24,555 nucleotides of DNA, from contig WFSL01000042.1 in NCBI GenBank assembly GCA_015486015.1, positions 1-24,555 on the forward strand. The letters are read 5' to 3'. The DNA comes from Aquificota bacterium (GTDB lineage Bacteria; Thermosulfidibacterota; Thermosulfidibacteria; Thermosulfidibacterales; B14-G1). Shown here piece by piece: positions 23,756 to 24,555 of this stretch (positions are counted from its first letter, which is position 1; every line of letters starts with the position of its first letter). The notes under the pieces are model-generated. The model did not search any database and was not told the DNA's origin. It saw only the letters and a list, made by a program, of their open reading frames with translations. Both the position numbers and the translations under genes were made by a program.

Positions 23756-23802
23756 TTACCCCTCTAATCCTTTACCCCTCTAATCCTTCAATCCTTCAAT
23801 CC
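23756..23802. repeat. Short tandem repeats after the efflux operon
   Basis: TTACCCCTCTAATCC occurs twice with a 16-base period (23756-23770, 23772-23786), followed by two copies of TTCAATCC (23787-23802). The shared TAATCC/CAATCC core suggests slippage-derived expansion. It lies in the 280-base gap between the pump gene and the IS3 fragment. Confidence 0.8.
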
Positions 23803-23936
23803 TGTCTATTGATCGTCCTAAGACTCTTACCGGCATTGATAAGGATTAAGATTAAGGGATAAGGGTAAAGCATGTTTGTGGCAATGTTCGATTGTTTTCA
23901 GTCTACCGATCTTCAATCCTTTAAAGTGGCCCTGGC

Positions 23937-23959
23937 TGTCTGGACCGTTTTGGGAGTCA
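23937..23959. repeat. Candidate terminal inverted repeat of the minus-strand IS3 element
   Basis: TGTCTGGACCGTTTTGGGAG and the three bases after it begin with TG and lie 37 bases beyond the transposase stop at 23996, where the right end of an IS3 element is expected. The other end is outside the window or lost, so it cannot be matched. Confidence 0.4.
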
Positions 23960-23995
23960 GCTAAGCTTCCTCTCCCGGATTTTATCCTTACCCCA

Positions 23996-24364
23996 TCAGA
24001 CCGCATAATGTAAAGCCTCCTGTCTTTCTTGGTAGAGCGTGTTTGGTGTCTTGTGTTCCAATGCCTGATGAGGCCTCTCTGTATTGTACCATCCAAACCA
24101 CTTCTTTAGTCCCATTCTCAGCTCTTTCACCTCCTTGAACTCCGTGATGCATACACACTCATACTTCACGCTCCTCCACAGCCTCTCAACGAATATGTTG
24201 TCCCTGAAGCTGCCTTTGCCGTCCATGCTGATCCTTACCTTGTTTTCTTTCACGGTGGATACGAATTTCTCGTTGGTGAACTGGCTTCCCTGATCCGTGT
24301 TGAATATCTCCGGAACCCCATACAACCGTAAGGCCTTCTCAAGGGCATCCACACAAAACGAGTT
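23996..24364 (-). pseudogene. IS3-family transposase OrfB, C-terminal fragment
   Basis: About 120 residues of the DDE integrase core: FCVDALEKALRLYGVPEIFNTDQGSQFTNEKF includes the second catalytic Asp (NTDQGSQFT), DGKGSFRDNIFVERLWRSVKYE includes the catalytic Glu, and WYNTERPHQALEHKTP is the usual end. The N-terminal part with the first catalytic Asp is missing: homology stops near 24364, 25 bases from an IS256-family transposase stop, so the IS3 gene was broken by that element. An open frame runs on to an ATG at 24388, but those first residues (PYTRFNYN) come from the other element. Non-functional as it stands. Confidence 0.88.
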
Positions 24365-24389
24365 ATAGTTAAATCTGGTGTACGGCATC

Positions 24390-24555
24390 TCAGGCGGCCT
24401 CCTGCTGAGAAACTTTGTCCTCAGCTATGCCATCTATAAATTTTACGCCCTGTACCACCTCCGGCAGCCGGTGGTACCCACGTATCCTCTGCCACCTCTT
24501 CTGGGCGCTCTGCCCCAGCTTGTAGACCATGGCCAGTATGGTAACCCTGGATACG
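24390..24555 (-). CDS. IS256-family (mutator-type) transposase, C-terminal end (cut by window edge)
   Basis: The minus-strand frame gives 54 residues to a TGA at 24390-24392. It contains LAMVYKLGQSAQKRWQRIRG and VVQGVKFIDGIAE, the characteristic C-terminal end of IS256/Mutator transposases (LAMVFKLxxSAxKRWRRL, then VxFVDG). The bases between its stop and the IS3 fragment (about 24365-24389) would hold the terminal inverted repeat. The rest lies beyond the window. Confidence 0.85.
   Translation of the reverse strand, partial: VSRVTILAMVYKLGQSAQKRWQRIRGYHRLPEVVQGVKFIDGIAEDKVSQQEAA

Noticed and set aside
23756-23802. CRISPR-like repeats
   Set aside because: Units of 8 and 16 bases are directly adjacent without unique spacers; this is a slippage-type tandem repeat.
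23827-24096. 89-residue minus-strand ORF over the IS3 end
   Set aside because: It overlaps the transposase C-terminus in another frame and continues through the inverted repeat; probably chance.

Overview
The window looks like a chromosomal stretch of a Gram-negative anaerobic bacterium. A TolC-type outer-membrane protein, a selenoprotein, an iron-sulfur flavoprotein and archaeal-style acyl-CoA enzymes together suggest a deltaproteobacterial (Desulfobacterota-like) host, but this is inference from gene content; no taxonomic marker was compared. Insertion-sequence remnants lie at both edges: an IS3-family transposase tail at 1-133, and an IS3 fragment abutting an IS256-family transposase tail at 23937-24555.

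Left part (minus strand, about 695-3100): leuA follows a classical leucine attenuator with a promoter, a 23-residue leader peptide carrying seven Leu codons, a leader hairpin and two tandem terminator hairpins whose arms are interchangeable. Directly upstream is a peroxiredoxin whose peroxidatic residue is an in-frame TGA followed at the right distance by a SECIS-like hairpin. It is therefore read as a selenocysteine peroxiredoxin (PrxU, 202 residues) and not as a truncated gene. A nitrilase-family amidohydrolase diverges from it.

Middle (minus strand, 10985 down to 4398): a compact operon encodes biotin carboxylase, biotin carrier, an AUH-like methylglutaconyl-CoA hydratase, an MCC-like carboxyltransferase, then (after an internal promoter) an archaeal-type HMG-CoA synthase, a thiolase and a DUF35 zinc-ribbon/OB protein. 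Together they can connect 3-methylcrotonyl-CoA with acetyl-CoA through HMG-CoA, with HMG-CoA synthase plus thiolase standing where HMG-CoA lyase would be expected. A terminator and a small unknown gene follow.

11280-14798 (plus strand): an isochorismatase-fold hydrolase, D-aminoacyl-tRNA deacylase (dtd), an MBL-fold hydrolase, a 77-residue Fis-like DNA-binding protein with its own promoter, a two-helix membrane peptide and a lone pilM-like gene.

14839-18804 (minus strand): a dolichol/phytol-kinase-like membrane protein, tRNA-Val(GAC), thrS, infC (apparent AUA start, so longer than a standard ORF caller would report) and an iron-sulfur flavoprotein. rpmI-rplT, the usual infC neighbours, are absent.

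18909-23715 (plus strand): a sigma70-type promoter with paired operator-like repeats drives a four-gene efflux operon, TetR regulator, TolC-like channel, EmrA-like adaptor and EmrB/DHA2-like pump, with start/stop overlaps at every junction.
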